A DNA stretch of 64,000 nt from Trissonchulus latispiculum (Eukaryota; Nematoda; Enoplea; Enoplida; Ironidae): the NCBI GenBank assembly GCA_030248195.1, contig JASAND010021180.1:1-64000 (forward strand). The letters run 5' to 3'. The notes beneath the pieces were generated by a model, which was not told the origin of the DNA, made no database searches, and worked only from the letters and a program-made list of their open reading frames with translations. Position 1 is the first letter of the stretch. Each line of letters starts with the position of its first letter. Below are positions 1 through 9,932 of this stretch, in pieces. The translations under genes were made by a program, and so were the position numbers.

Positions 1-310
1 AGTTTTCAATGCCAAAATAAGAAAATCGGTTATATCTCACGATAGCGAAAAGCTAGAAGGCTACTTTAAAAAGCAAAAATGTAGAGCATAACGAGATCTT
101 TCGAATGAATGTAGTTACAACTATGCAGCTGCTGTTCAACTGTCACAAATTGGCTAAGACCGACTTGAACGCAAATGTTGAATTTTTGAACCGGGATTGC
201 GCAGAGGGTGTTAGAACGCTAAAATAAGTGTTTTTGGAAAGTTTCGTAAAATTCCGACTTGGTTTGTGCCGTAAACTAACAGAAAGCACCAAAAGGAATC
301 ACCACCTTAA
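1..310 (-). mobile_element. TTAA-bounded TIR element, copy A (cut by window edge)
   Basis: This is a reverse-oriented fragment of the element family seen complete at 18175-19888. Its right end reads AAGGAATCACCACC followed by TTAA at 307-310, the mirror of the family's left end TTAA-GGTGGTGATTCC. The interior shares the family landmarks (the ATTCGAAAGATCT region and the 'CGGGATTGCGCAGAGGGTGT' region, in reverse). No coding capacity is visible, so it is a non-autonomous element. The TTAA target suggests piggyBac-type mobilisation, by inference only. Confidence 0.6.
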
Positions 311-338
311 GCATAAACAGATCGAGGGTTAGGACGAT

Positions 339-1495
339 CATATAGTAGATGCGCCCAATCTGCGTCACCTTTTGTCCACGCATAAAGTGTGTTCACTTTG
401 ATTAACTGTAACTTTTGAAAGATCAAAGCTTATGAAATGAAACTTTACAGAAGTGTCAAGTACATCTACTTCTACATTTCTTTAAAATTTGACTGTTTTA
501 GATAGAGCATACCGTAAGTTATAGCTGTTTTTTGCCAAAAAAGTGCAGTTTTTCGCTGTCAAAGGAGTGTTCCCTAAAGTGCGTCGGTCGTGTCTTAAAG
601 TGCGTCATTTAAAAACTCCTATGATTTGCATTAAAAAACTGAACTTTAAGACGTTATATCTTCCATTTCCCACAATTTTATGCTACGAAAATTTTTTGTA
701 TGGTAGTTGGCTTGTTCATAAACAATATATATCAAAATCAGCAAAATCTGTGATCTTCGAAAAATTTGTTAAAATGCTAGTACTGTGTTATTTCAAGCGA
801 ATTTGAGTTGCAAATTAAGCTTTGACAATTTATAAAATGTAATTTTATGATTTAAAGCCCGAAGCAACAACTTTTACTAAAAAAATAAAATGCCATAAAA
901 ACAGAAAATTTGGTATCAGATTGCTCAGAATTACTCCGAGGATTGTGTTTTTTCACTTATTTTTGTCTTAGGTTAAGTTATGGAGCTAGTATTTGCATTT
1001 ATTTGAAGTAAATTTACACGTAAAAGATACGAACGCACATTAGGGATATTTGCGCAAAAAGTTAATTTAGAGCGACGCACTTTAGAACTGATCAGTGGTT
1101 CCAGCAAAATAGGAATTTCTCAGTTCTAGTACGGCGAAATCAGGAATTGTTTATATTTTTGGAATCAGCAGGTTCTAACGAACAATTTAATAGCTGACAC
1201 TTTAAAAGTTGTTAGGTATTAAGGTTGTTAGGTGCATAAAACTGAATTTGGGACATTGCTTAAACTTTGGCGGACAACGGGTATTTTATTCAAAGTATAT
1301 TGAATTTTGTAGTATTGTGCACGGTCAAAAAATTTTTAGGAAATATTTTTTACACCATTGCATAGAGCTTGAATAGACCTGCTCAGAAATGTAAAAAGTT
1401 TAGGATATCTTCCATTCTGTAGTGCACCAGATAACTTTAAACGGCTGAGTGACGCACTTTGGGGTATGACGCACATTGGGCGAATCTACTATATG
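339..1495. mobile_element. 1.16 kb TIR element with subterminal GACGCACTTT motifs
   Basis: A 29-bp terminal inverted repeat lies at 339-367 and 1467-1495; it starts CATATAGTAGAT and has about two mismatches. Inside, the motif GACGCACTTT or its reverse recurs near 577, 598, 1071 and 1451, as subterminal transposase-binding repeats often do. There is no credible ORF, so this is a MITE-like element. I could not settle the target duplication because the TIR ends in a TA-rich palindrome. Confidence 0.6.
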
Positions 1496-1642
1496 CTTCT
1501 ATATTTTAAATATAATATAATGTATTAAGTGGTAGGCAACTGGCCAGATGTTATTTGCAGTGACCCTATGACGAATTATATTGTTTCAGAATATGTGCTG
1601 GTTTGTCAGAAATTCCTACCTTAACTTTCTTTCATTTTTCAG

Positions 1643-1724
1643 GAAACTGCATACGAAACATTTCTCGTCACATTGGAGATTTTTATCACATCCAGGAAAA
1701 TTGCAGTTGCATTCAGCCTTGCCA
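1643..1724 (+). CDS. DEG/ENaC gene 1, exon with cysteine cluster
   Basis: The acceptor follows TTCATTTTTCAG and the donor is GTAAGC. The exon starts with 2 nt of a split codon and ends with CA, which joins T of 3417 to make His. It encodes the NENCSCIQPC-type cysteine cluster region typical of the extracellular thumb/palm of the family (seen here as HIQENCSCIQPC). Confidence 0.75.
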
Positions 1725-4700
1725 GTAAGCAAACTTTGGTATATAGCTTTCAGAAACTTCGAAACTTCCCTATTACACTGCACTCTGTTAGTTACCAATT
1801 TCGACAGCTGGCAATGTTCAGTTAGAGTACCTAATACCAAGAGTGCATAATAACTAAAGTCTGACCAAATACTGTAGGGAGCGAAATTGTTTTGTTTATA
1901 CTGAATTACCGGTACATTTTTGCTGCAGCAATGTATATATTTTCTGAATCGTCATGGCATGAAGTTTGTTTTGGTTGAAAAAATTTTTTTAAAAATTAAA
2001 ATTCATCAAAAGAAGCCGATTTTTCAAGTTTTGAAAGACCAGTAGAAGCCAGGAACTAGCCGTTGAGTGGAAAATTAGCCCATGTCCCATACATTTCGAA
2101 TCCCGAATATCAGCTCATTTCGTCAAAAATTGCGATAGTTATTCAATTTTTTCGATTTTCAAAATCTTTTGATCTTTGCCGCTTTTCCAAATTTGACTGG
2201 CTATTACTCGAGACTCACTCAATGCAAAAAATTTTTAATTGGATTTTCAGGACCGCTCACGTGTCAGCTTTCATGTGATATATGTGGTTTTTCAATATTT
2301 GAAAATCGATTTTTTCGAAAAATACCACTTTTTGACCCAAAATTTCGACAAAGCGAATCCAGCAAAAGCGAGTTAAAGTAGCATAATCATAAAGTTTAAT
2401 CTGAGCTGAATCCAACGATATAAAGTTTTCGTGGCTACGACTTATATTGCATCCGCAACGAATTTTTAAAGTATATATTTCCTATTTCAGCTGATTTCTG
2501 ACAAGTTGTGCTATATTGTGCATTGATTTGCCGAAAATACTGTAAACTAGCCAAAAACCGGCTAAAAAGCGAAATTGTTTAAAAATTGCAATGCATTGCA
2601 TTGCGAATGCAATATAAGTCGTAGCCACGAAAACTTTGGATCGTTGGATTCAGCTCAGATTAAGCTTTATGATAATATTATTTTTACCCACTTTTGCTGG
2701 ATTCGCATTGTCGACATTTTGGGTCAAGTGGTATTTTTCGAAAAAAATCGATTTTCAAATTTTGAAAAACCTCATATATCACATGAAAGCTGACATGTAA
2801 GCGGTCCTGAAAATCCAATTAAAACATTTTTGCATTGAGTGAGTCTCGACCTCGAGTAATAGCCAGTCAAAGTTGGAAAAGCGGCAAAGATCAAAGGATT
2901 TTGAAAAGCGAAAAAATTGAATAACTATCGCAATTTTTGACGAAATGAGCTGATATTCGGGATTCAAAATGTCTGGGACATGGGCTAATTTTCCACCGAA
3001 CGGCTAGTTCCTGGCTTCTACTGATCTTTCAAAACTTAAAAAATCGGCTTCTTTTGATGAATTTTAATTTTTAAAAAATTTTTTCAACCAAAAGAAACTT
3101 CATGCCATGACGGTTCAGAAAATATATACATTGCTGCAGCAAAAATGTACCGGTAATTCAATATAAATAAAACAATTTCGCTCCCTACATTTTTTGGTCA
3201 TTTTTTACTTTAATAGCGTAACGCTTGTCACACTCTTAGTAATCATGCACTCTTCCTGTACTAATCAAATGGTCGGCCTGATTATATTACAGTCTATTTA
3301 ATTTTGCACTTGATACTACAATCAACTAGCACCAGTGCTACTTTCTTTCCATACCCTTCTAATCATTGAAATATTGCATTAAAGAAAATGTACCAGTGCA
3401 TACATATTGTTTGCAGTGAATCGATCTACCAAGTGACATATTCCGCTGCCACATGGCCAGCCGAAAATCACCAGGTATGTAAGTGATGTCAAACTATATA
3501 GTTTTTGACCCAGCCAACGCTGTTCTACCATCATATTTTTACCTCATCCTATTTAATGTGTACCGCACTTGAGGATCATCGACGGCACATCAGAATAATA
3601 TTAAGACCTCCTTTGATGTCTTTTCAAGACCCTTTGACCCCTTTTCAATAAAGGGTGGAGTAGAGTAGAGTGAAGTTTTAATTAGCCATTTTAACTCGTT
3701 TAAACTCCACTCAAGCTAGAGTTTCCCTTTTTAACCCTTTCATGAAAAGAAAGGATCGAGTTAATTTTAACTCAGCTCTACCTTTTCTTGAAAAGGCCCT
3801 CCTCAGAGTGAGAAATTAAGACCAGCAGCGATGACTTCGTTGCACCAGACAGAGGAGAGGGTCCTCCATGCACTCTGCTCTTACATCGTCTCTGTTGTTA
3901 CTAATGCCATCTCCTGTGTGATTTCACTTCTAATTACACTGATAAAATGCAGTACTACCCGGTATTAAAGACATTATTGCATTTATTTAGGTTGGAAGCT
4001 GCGATTTTATTGAAGACAATACAACGGACTGTATTGAGTATTATAGGTATGCAAGCTGATGCGGAACTACAGTACATGGAATGATTGCATTAATTTTATA
4101 CCTTAAGTCTTTATATGTCCGTGCTAAGGGCTAAGTTCAACTTTAAATGAGAGAACAGTAGATGCCGTAATATTCTGGTAATTCTATTTGGTACAATCAG
4201 ATATCAAAATCAGATTCCACTGCTGGAAGTTCTAGGGTCTTTTCGCGCAGCGAGCTCGATGTGTAAACTAAACGAGTTCAAGTCAAGACTGCTAATTACT
4301 ATAACTGTCACATAGATAAATCTGCTTTGGATTGACACTGTTAATATAATTACATATAAGTAAAGATAGGCTAGCAGACTTAATGTAACGCTCAAATTTT
4401 ACTGTAGCGAACATGACATGTGCACTTTTTAGTTTCTTATTTTCAGAGTGCATACAGCTTTTGTTGAGATCTATTATGAACAGCTGAATTACGAATTTCT
4501 CCGAGAGAAGGAAGCCTATGGGGTGTGAATTTTTTGCTTTGTTGCGTTTGTACCTTTTGTATTTTTACGAGAACTACATAACATAGCACAGAACACTGAT
4601 AAGCTGGTAATTCCAGGCTTTAGATTTAAGTAAATATTTCAGGATTTAGAAATTTTCCCTTTTTTGTGAATAATTTAAATTGTTTTAGATTGAAAGCTTG

Positions 4701-4988
4701 TTGGCAGACTTTGGTGGCAATATTGGATTATGGATTGGATTTTCGGCCATAACGATGGTGGAATTTTTGATTCTATTTGTTGAAATATTTTTGTACTGTT
4801 TCGGACAAGACGCCAGGCGCAGAAAAAAGCGGCCGCGCAGAAGACGACAAAAACGGCCTGATAAATTGTGCTCTAAATTCCAACACGTCAACACATATTC
4901 GAATGAACCGGGACGCTCAAATGTGCCTCCGCCTCCAAAAATTGCGATGGAAGATATTGCTGACTTTTCTGTTGGCTCATCTGTATAG
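1643..4988 (+). CDS. DEG/ENaC-family sodium channel, 3' part of a spliced gene
   Basis: Five exons with matching phases and GT-AG borders are visible: 1643-1724, 3417-3474, 3991-4046, 4447-4522 and 4689-4988 (stop at 4986-4988). Together they read like the second half of a degenerin/epithelial Na+ channel subunit: a cysteine-rich extracellular region (NCSCIQPCH), the family motif around YSAATWP, more cysteines, the pre-TM2 motif VEIYYEQLNYE, and TM2 starting LLADFGGNIGLWIGFS, where G-F-S is the expected G-x-S selectivity filter. The cytoplasmic tail is unusually basic (RRRKKRPRRRRQKRP). The channel would conduct Na+ at the plasma membrane as a trimer; its gating stimulus cannot be told. Exons for the N-terminus and TM1 are not visible upstream in 1-1642, which is repeat-filled. 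The gene is the neighbour of a second DEG/ENaC gene 0.7 kb downstream. Confidence 0.85.
1836..3254. mobile_element. Foldback element: long inverted repeat in a DEG/ENaC intron
   Basis: The arms at about 1862-2470 and 2578-3200 are inverted copies of each other with only scattered differences, and they are separated by a ~100 bp spacer. The terminal motif is TGTAGGGAGCGAAATTG (left) and its complement (right). Weaker inverted similarity continues outward to an AAGAGTGCAT motif at both ends (about 1836 and 3254). There is no real coding potential. The structure fits a foldback or hairpin DNA transposon sitting wholly inside the intron between exons 1643-1724 and 3417-3474. Confidence 0.75.
3417..3474 (+). 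CDS. DEG/ENaC gene 1, exon with YSAATWP motif
   Basis: Acceptor TTTGCAG, donor GTATGT. The 58-nt exon encodes ESIYQVTYSAATWPAENHQ. The Y-x-x-x-x-S-x-A-x-W-P spacing after a cysteine cluster is a hallmark of DEG/ENaC extracellular domains. It ends in phase 0. Confidence 0.8.
3991..4046 (+). CDS. DEG/ENaC gene 1, short cysteine exon
   Basis: Acceptor ATTTATTTAG, donor GTATGC. The exon encodes VGSCDFIEDNTTDCIEYY plus a split Arg codon completed at 4447. It has two cysteines and a potential N-glycosylation site (NTT). It is accepted because its phase joins both neighbours. Confidence 0.7.
4447..4522 (+). CDS. DEG/ENaC gene 1, pre-TM2 exon
   Basis: Acceptor TTTTCAG, donor GTGTGA. The exon encodes the conserved stretch VEIYYEQLNYE just outside TM2 and ends in phase 0 at Gly (AYG). 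Confidence 0.8.
4689..4988 (+). CDS. DEG/ENaC gene 1, terminal exon with TM2
   Basis: The acceptor is TGTTTTAG. The exon encodes 99 residues and the stop: TM2 with the GFS filter triplet, then a ~55-residue cytoplasmic tail with a dense Arg/Lys block and a proline run (VPPPPK). The polybasic tail could bind anionic lipid or act as a retention signal; that is inference. Confidence 0.88.
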   Translation: MESLLADFGGNIGLWIGFSAITMVEFLILFVEIFLYCFGQDARRRKKRPRRRRQKRPDKLCSKFQHVNTYSNEPGRSNVPPPPKIAMEDIADFSVGSSV

Positions 4989-5723
4989 TTGTTTTCATTT
5001 TTATATTATTATTAAATTGTGTAGATACAATAGTTTTGGTTAGCAACATTTTTACAGCAGTTATATATGGTGACTTTTGTTAATTGTAATGATTAAAAAT
5101 ATGACACTATGAAAATGTGGACGCTACTTGCAGAAAACTAATCGGTCTGATCGCTGCATAGTACTGAGACTTGATTTTAAACTTTAAAGATACTACCCAG
5201 TCATGATGGTATAAACTGGATAACTGGATCGTGTTTTGTAAAATATAGAATAATGGTAATGTATTTTTTCTAAGAAAACACACAAGTGTAGGTATGTACC
5301 CAAGTGTAAACTGAAGTTTGACATCTTTAGCGTGGCCCGACAAGACTATTTTTCGGACTCTATACTGCTGTAGGCAGAGAGTTTCCGATGCACACGCTAT
5401 ATAATAAGTTTATGTTTATCTTGAACTGTTTCAAGATGCTGTATCCAAGGTTCCCGTAACACCTTAGTAGCGTTAATAGATCAGTGGTATATCAACCAGA
5501 GAGTAATTTTTAAATTGCCTTCAATTCTGGTGAATTAGCTCATTTATTTATCTACCTAATACTGAGTAAATAATTAGCACTGGCTAAAGTTTCAGGCCGG
5601 GAGAAACAGGGCAAGTTAATTGGATATACGATTTAGGTATCATTTAACCATCAACAACGGAACGTAATTTACTCTTAAATTGTAGGTATCCCGACTTAAA
5701 ATCTAACACTGGATATCTTTACC
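4989..5723. other. Intergenic space between the two DEG/ENaC genes
   Basis: AT-rich sequence of 735 bp with no credible exon, RNA gene or repeat boundary that I can see. It should hold the 3' UTR of the first channel gene and the promoter/5' UTR of the second. Confidence 0.5.
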
Positions 5724-6938
5724 ATGAAAGGCGTGAAAGAATTTGCATCCAAAACTACACTACACGGCCTCAGTGATTTAATTAACTTCAAGTCAGTCCC
5801 GCTGAAGATTTTTTGGTCTATGCTTCTTTTGGCTTCTCTGCTGACTTTTATAGTTCAATGTGTAACTTCGATTCAGTATTACATGAAAACACCTTCTTCC
5901 TTTGAAGTCACCGAAACGGACTTGGATCATTTTCCCAACATAACACTCTGTCCGAACAATTGGATAAACACAACTAAAGCAAACGAAATTGGCCTTACGG
6001 ACAAGGGCATAAACTACATGACCTGGTTTTATATGGTCAGCAGGGTAGATTCAGGAAATGAACTCACCTTTGGACAAAAACGAGACAACTTAACTTTCAG
6101 CAAAGAAAACTTTGAGAGAACAATGAATGCCCACAATTATAGCACTTTAAATCAACTGTTTCAAAGCATAGTTCTGGATCACAAAACCTATAGTACAATC
6201 AATTTTGACTTTATTAATCCAGTTATAACTCTGTTCAGTCAATGCTTTCTACTTGGTATAAAGGAAATAAATAGCCATAACCGAATGGGTGAAATGAAAG
6301 GTTCCGGAATTCTCTTCTCTTCACACTTTTCGGTCAGAAACTATATCCCAACTTCTTCCGCAGATTCAGTGATACTCTTGATTGTAGGGGAATCCAGTGT
6401 TACGCAACCCATATTCCTTAGCATGAACGCCTACTATACGATTCAGCTATCACTCAAGATTGTTCATAAGCTTCGTTCAAAGCAAAATTGCACCGACACT
6501 CCTGTCTTGGCGTGCCGAACCCAATGTGTTAATCGGTTTTTCAAACGAAAATTGAATTGTACATGGTTCGATGGAAATCCGGAAACCGCCTACTGGAACC
6601 TTTGCAACCTGCTAATGCCAGAAATGTTTCAGGCTGTCGATCCGGACAGTACTGCTTATCGTCGAAGCATGCGGTGTTACAGAAAATGCAACAAACTCTG
6701 CACCTCCTGGCAATATCAAGCAGGAATGGCAACCGTTGCCACCCCGGACACTCAGGGAATAATGTTTATCATGAACAACGATCAGGTGGTTGTAATGGAA
6801 GAATATCTTACGTATAGCTGGTTCAGTCTCCTGGCAGATATCGGAGGAGCGCTGTCTCTTGCTACGGGTGCGTCGATCATTAGTGTGTTCCAATTCTGCT
6901 GTTTCTGGACATATGACTCCGACACTGAAGACAGTTAA
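5724..6938 (+). CDS. DEG/ENaC-family sodium channel, uninterrupted frame (404 aa)
   Basis: This is a complete, apparently intronless DEG/ENaC subunit. The N-terminus carries the His-Gly gating motif in TTLHGLSDL (about residues 12-20). TM1 lies at ~28-52, followed by the conserved post-TM1 FPNITLCP. The extracellular region has many cysteines and N-x-S/T sites, with Cys clusters at ~252-330 (CRTQC, CYRKCNKLC). TM2 is at ~365-392 and contains LLADIGGALSLATGAS, where G-A-S is the G-x-S selectivity filter. At 404 residues it is at the short end of the family (usually ~450 to >700), with a reduced extracellular domain. Start chosen: ATG at 5724 in context TACCATGA, just upstream of the HG motif. 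It probably acts as a plasma-membrane Na+ channel; ligand and gating are unknown. It lies 735 bp downstream of a multi-exon paralogue in the same orientation. Confidence 0.9.
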   Translation: MKGVKEFASKTTLHGLSDLINFKSVPLKIFWSMLLLASLLTFIVQCVTSIQYYMKTPSSFEVTETDLDHFPNITLCPNNWINTTKANEIGLTDKGINYMTWFYMVSRVDSGNELTFGQKRDNLTFSKENFERTMNAHNYSTLNQLFQSIVLDHKTYSTINFDFINPVITLFSQCFLLGIKEINSHNRMGEMKGSGILFSSHFSVRNYIPTSSADSVILLIVGESSVTQPIFLSMNAYYTIQLSLKIVHKLRSKQNCTDTPVLACRTQCVNRFFKRKLNCTWFDGNPETAYWNLCNLLMPEMFQAVDPDSTAYRRSMRCYRKCNKLCTSWQYQAGMATVATPDTQGIMFIMNNDQVVVMEEYLTYSWFSLLADIGGALSLATGASIISVFQFCCFWTYDSDTEDS

Positions 6939-7369
6939 ACGACCACAATCTGGAACACACAGACACAGCACAAATATTTGAAACCGACTACTGCCACGCT
7001 ATGACAGTAAAAGGAGTGAATATCCTTTGAACAAAACTGAATGCACTGCAAACTGTAAATGTTTATTAATTAAAATTAAATTAAATTAAATTAAATTAAA
7101 AGCGAATCATAAAATCAGGGATGCATCCAAACATGCAATTGATTAAACTTTAAACTTTGCAAAGATTGGTTAACCCATGTCGCCCATGCATCAATTAGGC
7201 AACTGATGGGAAGCTTCGTGTATTATTTTAGAAATGTCATCAAGTTGTTCACATTAGAAATCTTCAGATTTCCAAATATTCTCGGAAGAATTAATCTGTC
7301 AAGATGGAGTTTAATGCAAGACTAAACTGAATTCTAGTCATAGCGCTCAACATCAATTTCACAATCACA
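6939..7369. other. 3' flank of DEG/ENaC gene 2
   Basis: AT-rich non-coding DNA with an AATTA-type microsatellite at about 7066-7100. I see no other gene or element. Confidence 0.5.
7066..7100. repeat. AATTA microsatellite
   Basis: About six tandem copies of a 5-bp unit (AATTA/TTAAA phase) lie 130 bp after the DEG/ENaC stop codon. Confidence 0.8.
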
Positions 7370-7408
7370 CATGGGCAATTCCTATACTGGGCCTATACAT
7401 GTATAGGC

Positions 7409-8459
7409 AGAGTTGGAAGTGAGTCGCGGGTACCCGCCGGCACCTGCGGGTCGACTTTCAGGTCATTGGGTACCCGTGGGTCAGAGCGGGTCAAGAGTTA
7501 TTTTTCTTCACACCATTTTTTCGTTAAATTTTGGACTAATTTCACCAGAAAATTTACAATTTATGTTAAATTTTCAATTTTTCGCTAACTTTTGGCTCTT
7601 TTGTACGTCTTTATACCTTATAATATTGCTTTTATGGTATAATTATTTATTTTTATTCTGTCTTGAATCTTCAGTCAAAAATATTTCAGTAATATCCCCC
7701 GGACATAGTCATTGGCATAAATAATTTATGATCACGCAAAGCCTTTAATGCTTCTGCATTGATTGACAAACAGTTTGTGCGAAATGTTGACAGCTTACTG
7801 CAAGTTACAACAGCCTGCAAATCTATCTTTCCGTAAAGAGCGTGAGCTGCTTCTAATAAATAATTATATAATGAAGCTTGAAATTTCGACATAGTTCAAA
7901 GAGTGATGATCATTCCTAATTTTATTGGTACTAATAAAGTGTATGATATAAATAAATTGCTAAAGTGGTAGTTTGCAATCATATCCAATCCAAGTTAGAA
8001 GTGGACAGTATTAATTACTACACTCCTGCGGTAGTTGCTACTCAGCTGTAAAAAATAAACAAGAATGAACTTTTTTAGGAAATTACTACAAGAAAATAGA
8101 CTTGAGAAAAAATAGAATCTTCAAAACCATGCTTAAATATTAATTCTAGGTCACAACACTTTCGCGATAGCATAGCATCCTCAGAACTAACGAAAACGAA
8201 GATGAAATCTGATGGAGTTAGCTGTGAACGTCAAATTTTTGCTTGAAAGTTTTAATACTTCACTATGTACATTTTTAAAGCGTTAATTTAGCTCAATGCA
8301 TGCTGTAGGGTACTTAAATATGCAAAAATGTCCAAATTAAAGAAGTGGGTCAAGTGGCTCGACGAAATCTCAGTGGGACGCGGGTCGGGGGTCGCGGGTA
8401 GAGGTCCGCGGGTCGCGGGTACCCGCGGGTCACGAAATTGCGACCCACTTCCAACTCTA
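7409..8459. mobile_element. hAT-like MITE with perfect 8-bp TSD (GTATAGGC)
   Basis: The flanks 7401-7408 and 8460-8467 are identical (GTATAGGC). The ends are inverted: AGAGTTGGAAGTGAGTCGC on the left and the complement of TAGAGTTGGAAGTGGGTCGC on the right. The subterminal zones are GC-rich and repeat GCGGGTACCCGC-type palindromes, while the interior is AT-rich and non-coding. An 8-bp duplication and short TIRs of this shape are typical of the hAT superfamily; no transposase is present. Confidence 0.85.
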
Positions 8460-8499
8460 GTATAGGCCAGAATCCGAAACCCCCGCGCAGTGCGCAGCA

Positions 8500-8985
8500 A
8501 AAGTTTTGACTCCCGCGCAGCGCTGCGCTGCGCAGACAATCTCTGCGCGGGGTTCAGCACTTTTAGAACCCTCGCGCAGAGCGACGCGTTCCTGCGCGGG
8601 GGTCAACACTGCTGGAACACTCCGCAGAGCAACGCGTCCCTGCGCGGGGGTCAACACTGTTGGAACCGCCGCTCAGAGCAACGCAAACCTGTGCGGGGTT
8701 CAGCACTTTTAGAACCCTCGCGCAGAGCGACGCGTCCCTGCGCGGGGGTCAACAATGCTGGAACACTCCGCAGAGCAACGCGTCCCTGCGCGGGGGTCAA
8801 CACTGTTGGAACCGCCGCTCAGAGCAACGCAACCCTGCGCGGGGGTCAACACTGTTGGAACCGCCGCTCAAAGCAACGCAAACCTGTGCGGGGGTCAACA
8901 CTATTGGAACCCTTGCGCAGGGCAACGCGTCCATGCGCGGGGGTCAACACTGTTGGAGCCCTCGCGCAGCGTCCCTGTTGCAATC
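8500..8985. repeat. GC-rich ~49-bp minisatellite with higher-order triplets
   Basis: About nine to ten units of ~49 bp begin near 8551, 8601, 8650, 8698, 8747, 8796, 8845, 8894 and 8943. Each contains GGTCAACACTGTTGGAACC-like and CGCAGAGCAACGCGTC-like parts. The three-unit block 8551-8697 recurs as 8698-8844, so there is a higher-order period of ~147 bp. The GC content keeps several frames open by chance; I do not believe any of the resulting ~60-180 codon frames is a gene. Confidence 0.85.
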
Positions 8986-9932
8986 AGTGTTTTGCTCGTG
9001 TTCTTTTGGAAAATAGCAAGAATATTTCGACGACTTAGTTCCGTTCCATTAAACTTTTCGATGTTTCTTGACAAATAAATAGTCTGAAACTGTTCCAATG
9101 CGCATTCATTTCTTTCCATATATTTCCATTTCTGGGGGGCTTCGCCCACCACCTCATGTATTAAATCATGTCTTATATGCATTATATTGCTGGTGTTCAG
9201 TAAGAATTTGTTACTTACTTGTTTATCATTTTATCTGTACTTCCATATCATTCCGCAGATTTTTCTTGTTAATTCTCTTCTCAAACTTCTCCGAAGAAGT
9301 TTACAATTAAATTTAACCCCTCAGATAAATTGTCTGTGATAAATGCTAATTTGCAACAGGACTAATATTTCATACCAGATTAATCTTTTCAAAGGTTTTC
9401 ATTATTATATTTTTTCAAAACTCAAAACCTTCATTAACATTTAATGTCTGTGTTCGCTTTTTATGCAGTTTTGAATATTTCTTCCAATTATATTTCTTCC
9501 AACAATATTTCAAAACTCGTCCCTTTTTGATACTCAGAAGCAAACTTTACTGGATTGCTTTATAAGTTTTGAGCTACGGAAGGCCTTTCGAGAAAAATCT
9601 TGCGCCTTCGGCGCACCAGCATTTTACTTTGATATGTCAAATAATTTCAAAATCTATGGCTTATGCTGCGTTCTGATCCACTAATTATTTTCCTGAAACT
9701 TTTATTTTCATGGGGTTCTAGGGACTCTGAGCTGAGGTTCTTAAGAGAGATTTGATCATTTTTGATGGGGGTTCATGGGGTACTTGGGCTTCTTGGGGTT
9801 CTCAACTTTCCTATGAGATTTGATCCGAAACTATCAAATTTTAAGTTTTTTTGCTTGGAGTGCATGGATTCTAGAATCTCTGGATTTCGGAAGCTCTGGG
9901 GCGTCTAATGTTTCTATAACCGTATTCTGAAC

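Noticed and set aside
8490..9078. Overlapping frames of up to 182 codons in the GC-rich region
   Set aside because: They run across minisatellite units in several frames at once; the repeat, not coding, explains them.
8468..9932. Element bounded by CAGAATCCG and CGTATTCTG
   Set aside because: The match is only about 8 bp and the flanking 8-mers belong to the neighbouring hAT-like elements' own duplications.
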